From Streptomyces spectabilis (lineage in GTDB: Bacteria > Actinomycetota > Actinomycetes > Streptomycetales > Streptomycetaceae), in assembly GCF_008704795.1 (NCBI RefSeq), contig NZ_CP023690.1, positions 310,001-374,000 of the forward strand: a stretch of 64,000 nt of DNA, read 5' to 3'. Numbering within the stretch: the stretch's first letter is position 1; every line of letters starts with the position of its first letter. The translations under genes and the position numbers were made by a program. Below the pieces are notes generated by a model, which had not been told where the DNA came from, made no database searches, and saw nothing but the letters and a program-made list of their open reading frames with translations. Shown here in pieces: positions 19,901 to 26,204 of the stretch.

Positions 19901-21589
19901 GCCGAGCCTCATGACGGTGAGGAGGGCCACGACAAGGTCGAGCGACCGTTCGTAGCAGACCCCTACGACGTCCCCGGGGCCGACGCCTTGACGCGTCAGC
20001 GCCTGGGCAAGGGCCGAGCTGCAGTCCGCGAGTTCGCGGTAGGTGAGAGTCCGCTCCCCGCAGGTGACCGCCGGGGCGTCCGGGTTCGCCTCCGCCTGCT
20101 CCGCGAAGAGGTCCCAGCACGTCCGATGTGTGGGGAAGTCGGCCTCGGTGCCGTTCCATGCCTCGATGACGAGGCGCCGTTCGTCGCCGTCGAGCAGGTT
20201 CAGCCTGCCTATCGGCGACCGTCCGTCCGAGTCGAGGACGCTGTCCACCAGGGTGGCGAGGTGTGCTGCCATGCCCGCGACGGCGTGGGCCGAGAAGGCG
20301 TCGGGGTGGTACTTCCAGTTCACCAGGAACCCGTCACCGGGAGCCACGTCCACCGTGAGGTCGTACTCACCCAGCTGATGCACCCCGTCGACCAGCTCGA
20401 AGTCCGTCTCACCGGTGGCGCGGGCCCGCTCGCCCAGGTATCCGGAGAGAGCGGAATCCTGATAGTTGTACACGATCTGGTAGAGAGGCGAACGTGGATT
20501 CACGCCCCGAGCACCGAGATCGTCCACGATCCGGCGGAACGGGTAGGTCCCGTGCTCCAGTACTTCGAGCACCGTGGACTGGACGCGCCGGGCGAACGAC
20601 GTGAACTCCTCGGCAGCGTTCGGCCTGCTCCGGACGGGCAGGGTGTTGACGAAGCAGCCGACGATCGGGTCGAAGCGTTCCGTCGGGCGCCCGGCCACTG
20701 GCATCCCGATGACGAGGTCCTCGCTTCCGGTGTACCGGTGCAGCAGCGTCAGGAAGGCCGCCAGGAAGAAGATCCCCGGGCTGATCTCATGCGAAGCGGC
20801 GAAGGCCGCGATGGCGGCAGCCTGCTCTTTCGGCAGCCGGCTGGTGTGCACCTCGCCCACATGAGGCGCGTCCTGCTCCAGAGTCACCTGCGTGGGCAGC
20901 CCTGTGAGGACGTCCGCCCCGGCGAGCTCCCGCACCCAGAACTCCCGGTCCTCCTCGGCGCGTTCGTCGGCGAGTACGTCCCGCTCCCACGCGACGAACT
21001 CACCGAATGAGGCGGAGCCCACCTCGATCGGCACGTCCCGCCCGTCGACCCGCGCCCGGTACGAACTGAACAGCGTGTCGATGACGAGACGCCCCGACAC
21101 CCCATCGATCACAAGGTGATGAACGACCAGCAGAACGTACGCCTCGGACGCGGAGCGACGCAGGACAGTCAGCCTGGTCAAGGGATCACCGGCCAGGTCG
21201 AACGGCCGCCTAGCGCTTTCCTTTAACAACTCCATCATTCGGCCGGACGGCACATCGGAAACGTCCACGTACTCGACGAAGAAACGGTCCGCGTCTCCGT
21301 GGGACAGACGCGGTCCGTCATCTGTCTCGCGCACCATGGCCGAGAGAAGCGGATGCCGGGAAAGCGTGTCGCGGAATGCAGCCTGAAGCGCAGCGGTATC
21401 TACGTCCGCAAACGAAAAGCACACGGGAACGTTGTACGCATACGTCTCCGGCTCCATCTTGGCAATCGCCCACAGGCCGCGCTGCCCCTCGGACAAAGGA
21501 ATGTCCACGCGTCTGTCGAGCTCGGCAAGGACCCCCGTCGTCGACAACTCACCGTCGGCATACATGCGGGCGAGCGCACGTAGGCTCAT
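10910..21589 (-). CDS. Hybrid NRPS / trans-AT PKS: C-A(Gly)-PCP / KS-cMT-ACP / KS-DH-KR
   Basis: 3559 aa. The ATG at 21589 is preferred over 21622 because AAAGGAG lies just upstream. Domains: condensation (HHLVIDGVS, ~residue 160); adenylation (YTSGSTGKPKG ~655; TTHSFDIAALELY; YGPTETTIW); PCP (GGDSF ~1035); KS1 (VSTNCSSAL, Cys 1286; HGTGT; NIGH); cMT (LEIGAGTGSTS ~1906); ACP (YGLDSL ~2138); a Ser-rich linker; KS2 (VDTACSSSL, Cys 2394); DH (HQVRGTGIAP, His 2816); KR (GGAGALG ~3280; NYAAAC ~3425); and a short amphipathic C-terminal helix. There is no AT; KS1 is followed directly by the linker type seen in trans-AT systems. The A-domain pocket reads D-I-L-Q-L-G-L-I-W-K, the glycine code. The protein ends after KR with no ACP, so its last module needs the cMT-ACP at the start of the next protein. 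The C domain at the N-terminus implies an upstream acyl donor. Confidence 0.95.
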   Translation of the reverse strand: MSLRALARMYADGELSTTGVLAELDRRVDIPLSEGQRGLWAIAKMEPETYAYNVPVCFSFADVDTAALQAAFRDTLSRHPLLSAMVRETDDGPRLSHGDADRFFVEYVDVSDVPSGRMMELLKESARRPFDLAGDPLTRLTVLRRSASEAYVLLVVHHLVIDGVSGRLVIDTLFSSYRARVDGRDVPIEVGSASFGEFVAWERDVLADERAEEDREFWVRELAGADVLTGLPTQVTLEQDAPHVGEVHTSRLPKEQAAAIAAFAASHEISPGIFFLAAFLTLLHRYTGSEDLVIGMPVAGRPTERFDPIVGCFVNTLPVRSRPNAAEEFTSFARRVQSTVLEVLEHGTYPFRRIVDDLGARGVNPRSPLYQIVYNYQDSALSGYLGERARATGETDFELVDGVHQLGEYDLTVDVAPGDGFLVNWKYHPDAFSAHAVAGMAAHLATLVDSVLDSDGRSPIGRLNLLDGDERRLVIEAWNGTEADFPTHRTCWDLFAEQAEANPDAPAVTCGERTLTYRELADCSSALAQALTRQGVGPGDVVGVCYERSLDLVVALLTVMRLGAVYLPLDGRLPAERLSYMLEDSGAQLVVCHEAVRDRLAAVGTPKARLYPTDRQDDQVAQAKTEADAAAGETTADAPDRRASTPAAAYIIYTSGSTGKPKGVVVPHTALTNFMLAMAHTLEVTSDDRLLAVTTHSFDIAALELYLPLITGGQVCVCASATAADATLLADKVADWRPTIMQATPATWAMLVRVGWQNTEGVRVLCGGEALPDGLKDQLVARGEAWNLYGPTETTIWSAAKRLRREEPVTIGSPIANTQLYVLDQNLSPLPVGVTGELHIAGDGLALGYHRKPELTAERFLANPFGPGRLYRTGDRARRLPNGEIAVLGRMDNQVKLRGHRIEPGEIETVLNAQPGIDRSVVLLEHVGLSDRLTAYYTGNGNAPVDTALLRAELAKALPAYMLPAAFVALDAFPLTAHGKVDRAKLTEAARTVPLPAAERPVAALDIERTVRGIFEEVLGSRDIDRAAGFFDIGGDSFAAIEAAARINREFGCSLRPTSVFAHPSVAAMARHLTGLLPAGQAPAAQPVEPERQPDPRPATPAASDASLDDAIAVIGISCRFPGAMDHRAFWSALVEGRGGGTSWSVEELRALGVPEELITRPGYVPQRSVVDGRAEFDAAFFDISPRDAEFMDPQARLLLQHAWQALEDAGYRPEDVPETSVTTSTSTNFYQALLPALMANASGPRVLASAETYAAWLFAQGGTVPAMISTKLGLRGPSMAVSTNCSSALSAVHVACQGLLAGDVDQAIVGAASLFSAGELGYVHQPGLNFSSDGRSRAFADGADGMSGGEGVGVVVLKRASEAIAAGDHLYCLIRGVAVNNDGGDKAGFYAPGVRGQAEVIRKALDKAGTDPSTIRYVEAHGTGTRLGDPIEVAALTQAYRHYTARSQYCGIGSVKSNIGHLDAAAGIAGLIKVALALRHGEVPRTLHCDVSSSEIDWDESPFFVADRNLPLDGDEPARAGLSSFGIGGTNAHAVLEQAPTGARAAGRHGPQAVVLSARDGERLGVLARQLLEFLPGYRDAQGDLASLAYTLQVGRRAMAERVAFVVNDVDELMAFLQDYVERGPRGTVFEGTARRPEDPLLGLFDHPGELRDLAAGWLEQGEWDKIAPLWVNGIDVAWDAYHGANPPVRVSLPTYPFAAKRYWPTAEAVSVPRATDPLDAELLLVAAARPESVETFLAGRASATDEMDSLSRPLVLAQLVAAGLFDAPVRRDLIGQRIITPSFAPWLDHTVTVLLSHGELVREGECVAPRKSAPGLEQAWRAWRAWKDVRAGDPELAAKTGLTERMVEALPAILSGRTKATAVMFPGGSFELVEPAYRGNATADYFNDVTAGAVRAEVAARRGGARLLEIGAGTGSTSERVFAQLRGHDLAEYRYTDVSKAFLIDAERRFAGQVPYVSFTTFDVEREPGAQGLTVGAYDIVIANNVLHATEDIVRAVRHARALLRPGGVLVLNELARNDWWSHLTFGLLEGWWRFTDGRRIQGGPALSSDSWRDVLRECGFDTVELLAEPARALGQQVLLARAGSPVPRRDPRPAAPVSTEEHVRASVERILAETLKLTADELAADKPFADYGLDSLTGVSLVDRLNDSLSTDLDPSVLFENPSIRRLTRFIVEEEGAAIVGAVSGPSVVTGSSVGSGLSAESEPSVSAGPSLVSRPSAVSEPPAVSEPSGRGREPVAIVGMSGRFPGARDADEFWDLLASGRDAVSKVSRWDLASLGSVCLDGGLLDGVDEFDPLFFGISGAEALYMEPQQRLFLQEAWRALEDAGHAGESLDRDRCGIYVGCAAGDYLDLTGPSDYPGQALWGNMNSLVPSRIAYYLDLHGPAIAVDTACSSSLVSLYLACQALWAGEVTTAIAGGVYVQNSPRLYLAASRAGMLSPTGRCRPFDQAADGFVPAEGVGALILKRLSDAEADGDHIHGVISGIGINHNGTTNGIAAPNGTSQERLIRQIYQDFDIDPAGIGLVEAHGTGTKLGDPVEFRALDRAFRGFTDAERFCSLGSTKASVGHAQAAAGVIGVIKALLAMRHEVIPGLPHHTATNSSVTLVGSPFFVHREPRRWAVPEGGKRRAAVTSLGASGTNAHAVIEMPSQPSQPPPPPRSRQDGARLIALSAATEHALREQVVRLARHCREHPDLDVGDVSHTLLLGRKHLRHRWARVVRDIADLESQCTTWLSGQDIPVRSADSRAQALAQQFLDGEAPDFAELFRDSRYRRVPLPGYPFERERYALPIRAAADDGPRRDGRVLTGDEFYLREHQVRGTGIAPGAMYLQWAAAAARRTASDAVRLHDIVFLRPLSVSGVPRALRVALRADGDVTRFMVSSTESAGDEPVLHCQGEVSAAEPTSAQALDLPALLRDFPSAEFDPLRFYAEWRDRGIAYGPTFQGVVAAHRSENAVLAELRLPSTASGTMEGPVPHPALVDSAMQCMRLLDGDDRVGLVYSIKSAEFLAPGATTMWALIRRAEDARGADRIDIDLATGDGTVCLRLRGIAGRRAERTPDPADGVATLMPVWDPLQRTQSATWPQSSEAVGIIASPGQARDVLLALLPGAHVVVDPSLSTHDDLETSVRSLPDLDHLIWVAPGAVDDRSGASVVEGQSSGSLHAFRTVKALLSAGYGDRSLGLTLITERAHAVHEAEVVDPAHAGVAGLAGSTAKEYPNWRVRVADVQDYDAPSLAAVLDLAADPDGDLRIHRDGRWYEQRLMTVQPASSTSSRLRQGGTYVIIGGAGALGTVISEYMIRRYQAQVVWLGRRPQDARVEAALAQATGADGPAPLYLRADATDLASLRVAKDEIVRRFGAVHGVIHSGLVFSGASLARMSEAQFEDVLRGKVDASVRCMQVFGGDSLDFALFLSSINSYLKAIKQANYAAACTFLDSFALTVQRRYGAVGKVLNLGYCFNNAPTEGEPGAVVAAQAPLIQPDELTAAIERLCAGPVSRLTLMKFSPALNSRGIVLGDDEVILPTAVPPHAALADVQEPAVAPGGDLERLRARIAELTALAI

Positions 21590-22197
21590 GACTGACTCCT
21601 TTCCGCCACGCCGCCCAGGCATAACGCCGCGGCAGAAGATCGCGAGCGAACGTAAGGACTCTGCCCAAGCTCGCGCGGAGCGGGCTTCCAGTTGTCTTGC
21701 AACTCCCGCTCGTGCACCCCGCCGACTATGACCGTTCCTTGATCATCGTGGTCGGACATCGCGTCCCTGTGCCAGGCCACGCCGCCGAGCGGCTCCAGCG
21801 GCGGCACCGGCTCCGGATTCCGGGTACCGAAGATCAATCGGTGTGGTGATGCGACGTACGGCGCCCCGACCAGATCCCACGCGGTGGTGTCGAACGACTC
21901 GGGACGGCCTGACCCCTTCAGCACGCCCACCAGCGGGTCGGCCAGGTCGTAGGACCAGCCGTGCTGGGTACAGGTGCAATTGCGGATCGAGCTGGAATCG
22001 GCGCGGCACACCAGGGAGCCAGAGTAGGGGCACGCGTCGAGGCAGGCGCGGATCCGGGCAAACACGCGGCCCCACCCCTGTCGGCAGAGTTCCGCGTCGG
22101 TGAACACGGCACGGCCCACCAGTCCCCCCTCGGCGTCGACGAACCCCGGAGGGGTCGATCGAACGCGACATCTCGGCCGGGCGCTTGAGGCCTGCAC
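21586..22197 (-). pseudogene. Rieske-type ring-hydroxylating oxygenase alpha-subunit remnant
   Basis: The ORF of about 203 codons resembles the N-terminal half of Rieske oxygenase large subunits: a start-like segment VDAEGGLVGRAVFTDAEL, a cluster-binding region CPYSG...CTCTQHGWSYDL, and an NWK motif near the end. The second half of the Rieske motif (C-x-x-H as CTQH, then GWSYDL) is intact, but the first half should be C-x-H and reads CPY, so one iron ligand is lost. The segment between VFARIR and ACLDACPYSG is much shorter than in the family, and the whole catalytic domain is absent. Its stop overlaps the PKS start as ATGA (21586-21589), which may be coincidence or a relic of an operon partner. 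Confidence 0.6.
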
Positions 22198-22499
22198 GCG
22201 GCAGCGAACAGCAGGCGCCCACGGATGTGGCCGTCGGCGTCATGGCAATCAGTATGACCCGCGGACCGTTGCGCGTTCACACGTTCTTTCCCCTGTGGGG
22301 CACATCACTTTTCGGTCAGCGCGGAGTACGTGATGCGTGTTGCCGCCGTGAGTCAGCGCCTGGCCGTTCCACTTGTCGGCCTCCTGCCGACCGAGGAGGC
22401 CTCGTCGGCGGCCTCGATCACGACATCGACGAGTACCGCCCGAGAGAAGAGCCCGCGGTGGAACGTTACGACACCGCGTCGGCGCCTGGCCTGTTCGTG
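22198..22499. other. Gap with no recognisable gene
   Basis: About 300 bp between the Rieske remnant and the mobile-element scraps. Open frames here are short and Arg/Pro-rich, with no family resemblance, no clear ribosome binding site and no strong hairpin. If the PKS operon or the Rieske ORF has its own promoter it would lie here, but I see no convincing -35/-10 pair. Confidence 0.4.
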
Positions 22500-22680
22500 T
22501 CCTCGATGACTTTCCACGACACGCTCGTTGCCGAAGCGCACAGCCCGACCACCAGCCGCCCGCCCCACCACGAACTGGAGGAACTCCTCTATAACCGGCG
22601 ACAGTTATTGCCCCTCCAGCTTCTGCGGGAACCACCTCGATTTGCCCGCGCACTATGCGAGGAGGAATCCTCCCCCGGCG
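22500..22680 (+). pseudogene. Possible ISKra4-type transposase N-terminal scrap
   Basis: One frame reads HHELEELLYNRRQLL and an adjacent frame continues with HLDLPAHYARR. Together these resemble the N-terminal helix region of ISKra4-family transposases (pattern HxxLExxLxxRGxxLxxQLLQDHLDLRAxxEER), interrupted by at least one frameshift. No catalytic domain follows. The match is short and recalled from family knowledge, so it is tentative. Confidence 0.3.
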
Positions 22681-22685
22681 CCGAG

Positions 22686-22828
22686 CGACCGAGACGCTGG
22701 CGAACGTACGCAAGCACGCTCAGACCTCAGTGGTGTGCGTGCACTTGGACTACAGCGGCAGAGACTCCTTGAAGATCAGCGACGACGGCGCGGGCTTCAA
22801 TGCCGAGAACGCACAGGCCGGCCGGTAG
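22686..22828 (+). pseudogene. Histidine kinase ATPase-domain fragment
   Basis: A frame around 22686 reads ETLANVRKHAQTSVV, then LKISDDGAGFNAENA, and stops at 22828. This is the N-box and G1 region of a NarL/DesK-type sensor kinase HATPase domain (NVxKHAxAxxVxVxL...DDGxGF). Everything upstream (sensor, DHp) is missing, and the fragment ends exactly where the IS5-family copy begins, so the kinase gene was broken at that junction. Confidence 0.6.
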
Positions 22829-23544
22829 CTCACCGACACTGCTTGCTGGGCATCCTGTACGTCCTCTGCAATGACATAGCCTGGCAACTCCTGCCGCTGG
22901 AGCTGAGGTTCGGCTCCGGGCAGACCTGCTGGCGACGCTTGGAACGTTGGCAGCAGGCAGGGGTCTTCGACCAGCTGCACCGGATCCTGCTGGCCGAACC
23001 GAATGCGGCCGGCCGGCCGCCTCGACTGGTCGAGGGCCTGCGTGGACGGTTCTCACATCCGCGCGAAAAAAGGGGGGGCGCCGACACCGGTCCGTCGCCG
23101 GTCGACCGGCGGAAGACGGGCAGCAAACACCACTTGATCTGCGACGGACGCGGCACTCCGCTCAAGGTCATCACGACCGCGGCAAACGATAACGACGTCA
23201 CCCAGACCCTCGCCCTGGTCGACGGCATCCCGCCCGTCGCGGGCCGCCCCGGCCGTCCCCGCACACGCCCCGAGGCCGTACTCGGCGACAAGGGCTACGA
23301 CTCCAACGCCAACCGCGACGAGCTGCGCAAACGCCGGATCCTGCCGGTCATCTCTCGCCAAGGTGCCCCGAACATTCAGGGCATGGGCAAGCTCCGCAAC
23401 GTCGTCGAGCAGACCTTCGCCCTGCTCCACCACTTCAAACGACTCACCCTCCGCTGGGAACGACGCACCGCACTCCACGACGCCTTCGCATCCCCGGCCT
23501 GCAGCCTCATCTGCTGGAGACGTTTCAACAGGCCCGTCTCATGA
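22819..23544 (+). pseudogene. IS5-family transposase, 5'-truncated copy
   Basis: DDE transposase of the IS5 group: ILYVLCNDIAWQLLP, GSGQTCWRRLERW, DTGPSPVDRRKTGSKHH, GDKGYDSNANRDELRKR, and the natural C-terminus ACSLICWRRF, with a stop at 23544. The N-terminal ~33 residues present in the second copy are absent. The stretch that should carry the first catalytic Asp (VDGSHIRAKK, readable in another frame) is out of frame: a CCGG tandem duplication near 23010 shifts the frame and it returns at an A6G7 run near 23070. Positions 22819-23488 match 31692-32361 inverted, with about ten substitutions and no indels. Probably inactive. Confidence 0.8.
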
Positions 23545-23781
23545 CGGTTCAGAAAGGCAGCGGTTCGGCGTCCAGTGACTCGGTGCATCCCAGGGCCCAC
23601 CGTCCGGGAACGGTCTCGCAGATCGCCTCCAGGTCGGCCCGCGCCCGGCCCCGAATAGTCGGGCAGTGCGACCCGCTGGAAACGTTCGGGCACCGCACCA
23701 AGCAGGTCCGCCGGCAGCTCGCACGCGTTGTACGGCCGACCTCCACCGCCGAACCGCGCCTCGCTGAGTACAAGCTCGACG

Positions 23782-23898
23782 CATGCCAGTGACACCCGGA
23801 ACGACACCGCCCGACCGTTCAAGTGGACCAAGACAGCCGACCAGATCATCGACCGCATCTGCCGCTACTGCACACGAATCTCCGGACCGGCTCACTAG
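23782..23898 (+). pseudogene. IS630-family transposase C-terminal scrap
   Basis: The last 38 codons read NDTARPFKWTKTADQII...RISGPAH before a TAG stop. This is the typical C-terminal tail of IS630-type transposases (W-N-x-x-P-x-P-F-x-W-T-K-T-A-D-x-I ... SGAGH). Nothing upstream continues the frame; the preceding 23545-23781 contains only unassignable short frames. It marks another insertion event at the edge of the 24-31 kb operon. Confidence 0.6.
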
Positions 23899-23905
23899 GA
23901 GTCAG

Positions 23906-26191
23906 TCAGTCGTGCAGCCCCTTCCGCGTCTTCTCCACGACGTGGACCCCGCGTTCCGGCAGCGGCGTCTTCCACGACGCGAACGCCGCCTTGATCGCCT
24001 TCGCGAGGACCGGGATGAAGCGGTCCGTGGACAGGCCGCCGGCCTTGTGGTCCGCGTGCATCGCGTTGATCACTGCTCGCTGGGCCACCGCCGGGAGATT
24101 GTTGTACGCGGACTGGAACATCCCCCGCGCATAGGGCGACCGGTCGTAGTGCGTCCGGAAGGCGTTCACGGCCCATCCCATGCGCTCCCTGGTGAACCTC
24201 GCGTTCATGCCCGCCAGATGTGCCTCCAGCCACCGAACGGAGACCGCGCATTCGGCGACGATCACCGCCTCGTCGAGCCCGGCCAGGTAGAAGCGCTCGG
24301 CCCAGCCGTCCCAGCGCAGCTCATCCCTGGTGGCGGCTCCGACAATCGCCTGCTGCGTGCTCTTGCCCCACCGGTACGTGCGGCCCCGGTCGACCTCGAT
24401 CCCGAAGCGGCGGAACGCCTCGGGTCCCGCGTCGATCCACTTCTGGACCTTCCCGTGCTGCAGGGTGAGCTGCAGGAAGCCGATGCTGACCACCGCGCTG
24501 TCCCAGGTGTTGAGGGCTTGCACGGCCCCGCCGGTCTCCACCTGTGACACGCGTACGAAGGTGTCGAGGATGTCCTCGGACATGGTGACGACGCCGCGTC
24601 TGCGCAGGTCGTTGAGCGTTGCGGCGAGCGGGCGGTCCGCGGAGTACCGGGCCAGCCCGCGGGCCGTACGCGCGGCGCCCTCGCCGTGATACACGATCCG
24701 GTAGTCCTTGCTGGGCTGCCTGTCCCCGCCCAGCGGCGGCACGCCGGGCGCGGTCGCGGGCGGCGCGGCGGACGGGGGCGCGGAAGGGGCCGGAGTGGGT
24801 CCCGTAGCAGGTGCCGCCGGCCTCCCGGCGTCGAGCAGCCGCCGGAGCGCCGCCCACGTATCGGGGCCGACTATGCCGTCCTTCGCCATTCCGTGCTGCC
24901 CCTGCCACTGGGCGACCGCATGCGCGAAGCGCACTTCGTCCGCGGCCAGTTGCGAGTCGCCGAGCAGCCGCGCGACGGCGTCGATCCGGCCGCGCCAGCC
25001 GAGCCGTTCCCCGTACGAGCGGTTCAGCCGCATCGCCTTGGCCAGGGCGTCCGGGGGAAGCAGCCCGAAGAGCCGGAAGACCGAGCCGAGCCCGGAGGCA
25101 CCGGCCCCGCCGGCCGCAGCACCGCCGCCGGGTGCCCGGACCTTGATCAGGGCGAAGTGCCCGCACCCGCCCTGCTTCGGCAGTACGAAGCCCTGCGCGT
25201 CCAGCCGGTACGTGCGCGCCTTCACCGACTGGCTGACATTGCCCCCGACCACCCGGACCGTCCGCCGGTCCAGGTCGACCGCGGTGACGATGTCGCCGTG
25301 CGTGCACCACCCGTGGCCGTTGTCGATGTTGTCGTACGTGGCGCCGTTGCACGGCTTGTTCGGGCCGCAGGGCCGGTCGGCGCACAGGATGTCGCCCGGT
25401 TCCGGCCGGGCACGTTCCAGCCGGTGCAGCCAGAACTCGCTGGTCGTGTCGCCCTGCGCGGTGCGGCGTTTGATGGCGCTGATGTAGCCGCGGTGGGCGC
25501 TGCTGCGCGGGAAGGTCGCGGCGCCGGCCTTCGCCATCACCCAGGAGACGAAGACCGCACTCCACGGCTCGTGCGCCTGCCACGCGATGCTCTGCAGATC
25601 CGCCGCGGCGACGGTGCGGCGCACGCCGGTGCGGTAGTAGTCCTGCAGCACCGCCGTCAGCTGCGGGTCGGTCTCCTTCCGGGCGCCGTCGCCCCACCGG
25701 TCGCACTCCTCCTCCGCGACCGCCGCGATACGGGTACCGAGGGCGGCGGCGGGCCGCGCCGGCTCCTCGCTCTCGCGGGCCGGGGCGGTGTCCGGTTCCT
25801 CGGCCGCGAAGGAGTCCGGCTCCTCGCCCGCGAAGTCGTCCGGGCCTTCGCCCTCCTCGGCGGCGTCTTCCAGCTCCGCCTCCCACTGGGCGACTTGCCA
25901 CTCCGCCTCCGACACCGGCTCATCGGCGGCCTCGCCCGACTCCTGCTCGGCGGTCTCGACGGGATCGGCCTCGTACGACACAGGATCGGCCTCGTACGCC
26001 GAGGCCGCATACGACTCTGCCGCATAGGACTCGCCCGCGTACGCGTCACCCGCGTACGCCTCGCCCTCATACAACTCCCCCTCCGCCTGGAACGGCCCGC
26101 CGACCGACGCCGGCGGCACCGCCGCCCCCGCCGGCAGCTCCAGCGCGTCCTCGTCCGCGAAGGGCGACGGGACACCCGTTTCATACGGCAT
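23906..26191 (-). CDS. DUF2272 / peptidoglycan-binding / lysozyme-like protein with acidic N-terminus
   Basis: 761 aa; ATG at 26191 preceded by GGGGGGAG. Residues 1-150 are acidic and low-complexity (repeats such as YAGDAYAGESYAAESYA; VPSPFADEDALELP near the start) and likely disordered. Residues ~170-340 match DUF2272 (DRWGDG, PWSAVFVSWVMAKAGA, HRGYI, WCTHGDIVTAVD), an amidase-like fold. Residues ~395-440 look like a peptidoglycan-binding repeat (WQGQHGMAKDGIVGPDTWAALR). The C-terminal ~240 residues contain an ETGG plus Trp/Asp-rich stretch (SQVETGGAVQALNTWDSA), suggesting a lysozyme/chitosanase-like hydrolase. No Sec signal is visible, so delivery would need another route. Last gene of a - strand operon, 13 bp after the preceding gene. 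Domain assignments are from motifs only. Confidence 0.8.
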   Translation of the reverse strand: MPYETGVPSPFADEDALELPAGAAVPPASVGGPFQAEGELYEGEAYAGDAYAGESYAAESYAASAYEADPVSYEADPVETAEQESGEAADEPVSEAEWQVAQWEAELEDAAEEGEGPDDFAGEEPDSFAAEEPDTAPARESEEPARPAAALGTRIAAVAEEECDRWGDGARKETDPQLTAVLQDYYRTGVRRTVAAADLQSIAWQAHEPWSAVFVSWVMAKAGAATFPRSSAHRGYISAIKRRTAQGDTTSEFWLHRLERARPEPGDILCADRPCGPNKPCNGATYDNIDNGHGWCTHGDIVTAVDLDRRTVRVVGGNVSQSVKARTYRLDAQGFVLPKQGGCGHFALIKVRAPGGGAAAGGAGASGLGSVFRLFGLLPPDALAKAMRLNRSYGERLGWRGRIDAVARLLGDSQLAADEVRFAHAVAQWQGQHGMAKDGIVGPDTWAALRRLLDAGRPAAPATGPTPAPSAPPSAAPPATAPGVPPLGGDRQPSKDYRIVYHGEGAARTARGLARYSADRPLAATLNDLRRRGVVTMSEDILDTFVRVSQVETGGAVQALNTWDSAVVSIGFLQLTLQHGKVQKWIDAGPEAFRRFGIEVDRGRTYRWGKSTQQAIVGAATRDELRWDGWAERFYLAGLDEAVIVAECAVSVRWLEAHLAGMNARFTRERMGWAVNAFRTHYDRSPYARGMFQSAYNNLPAVAQRAVINAMHADHKAGGLSTDRFIPVLAKAIKAAFASWKTPLPERGVHVVEKTRKGLHD

Positions 26192-26204
26192 GGCCTGCTC
26201 CCCC

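Noticed and set aside
10910..21589. The operon as the lankacidin, kirromycin or oxazolomycin cluster
   Set aside because: All are trans-AT systems using glycine, but their domain orders as I recall them do not match C-A-PCP/KS-MT-ACP/KS-DH-KR//MT-ACP/KS-ACP-TE, and the loading-type cis-AT gene does not fit.
22528..22828. Upstream extension of the left IS5 transposase frame to 22528
   Set aside because: The extension passes through the kinase and transposase scraps in another frame and has no transposase similarity; homology to the second copy starts at 22819.
23545..23781. A gene between the left IS5 copy and the IS630 scrap
   Set aside because: Several short frames on both strands exist, none with a ribosome site, family resemblance or natural composition.
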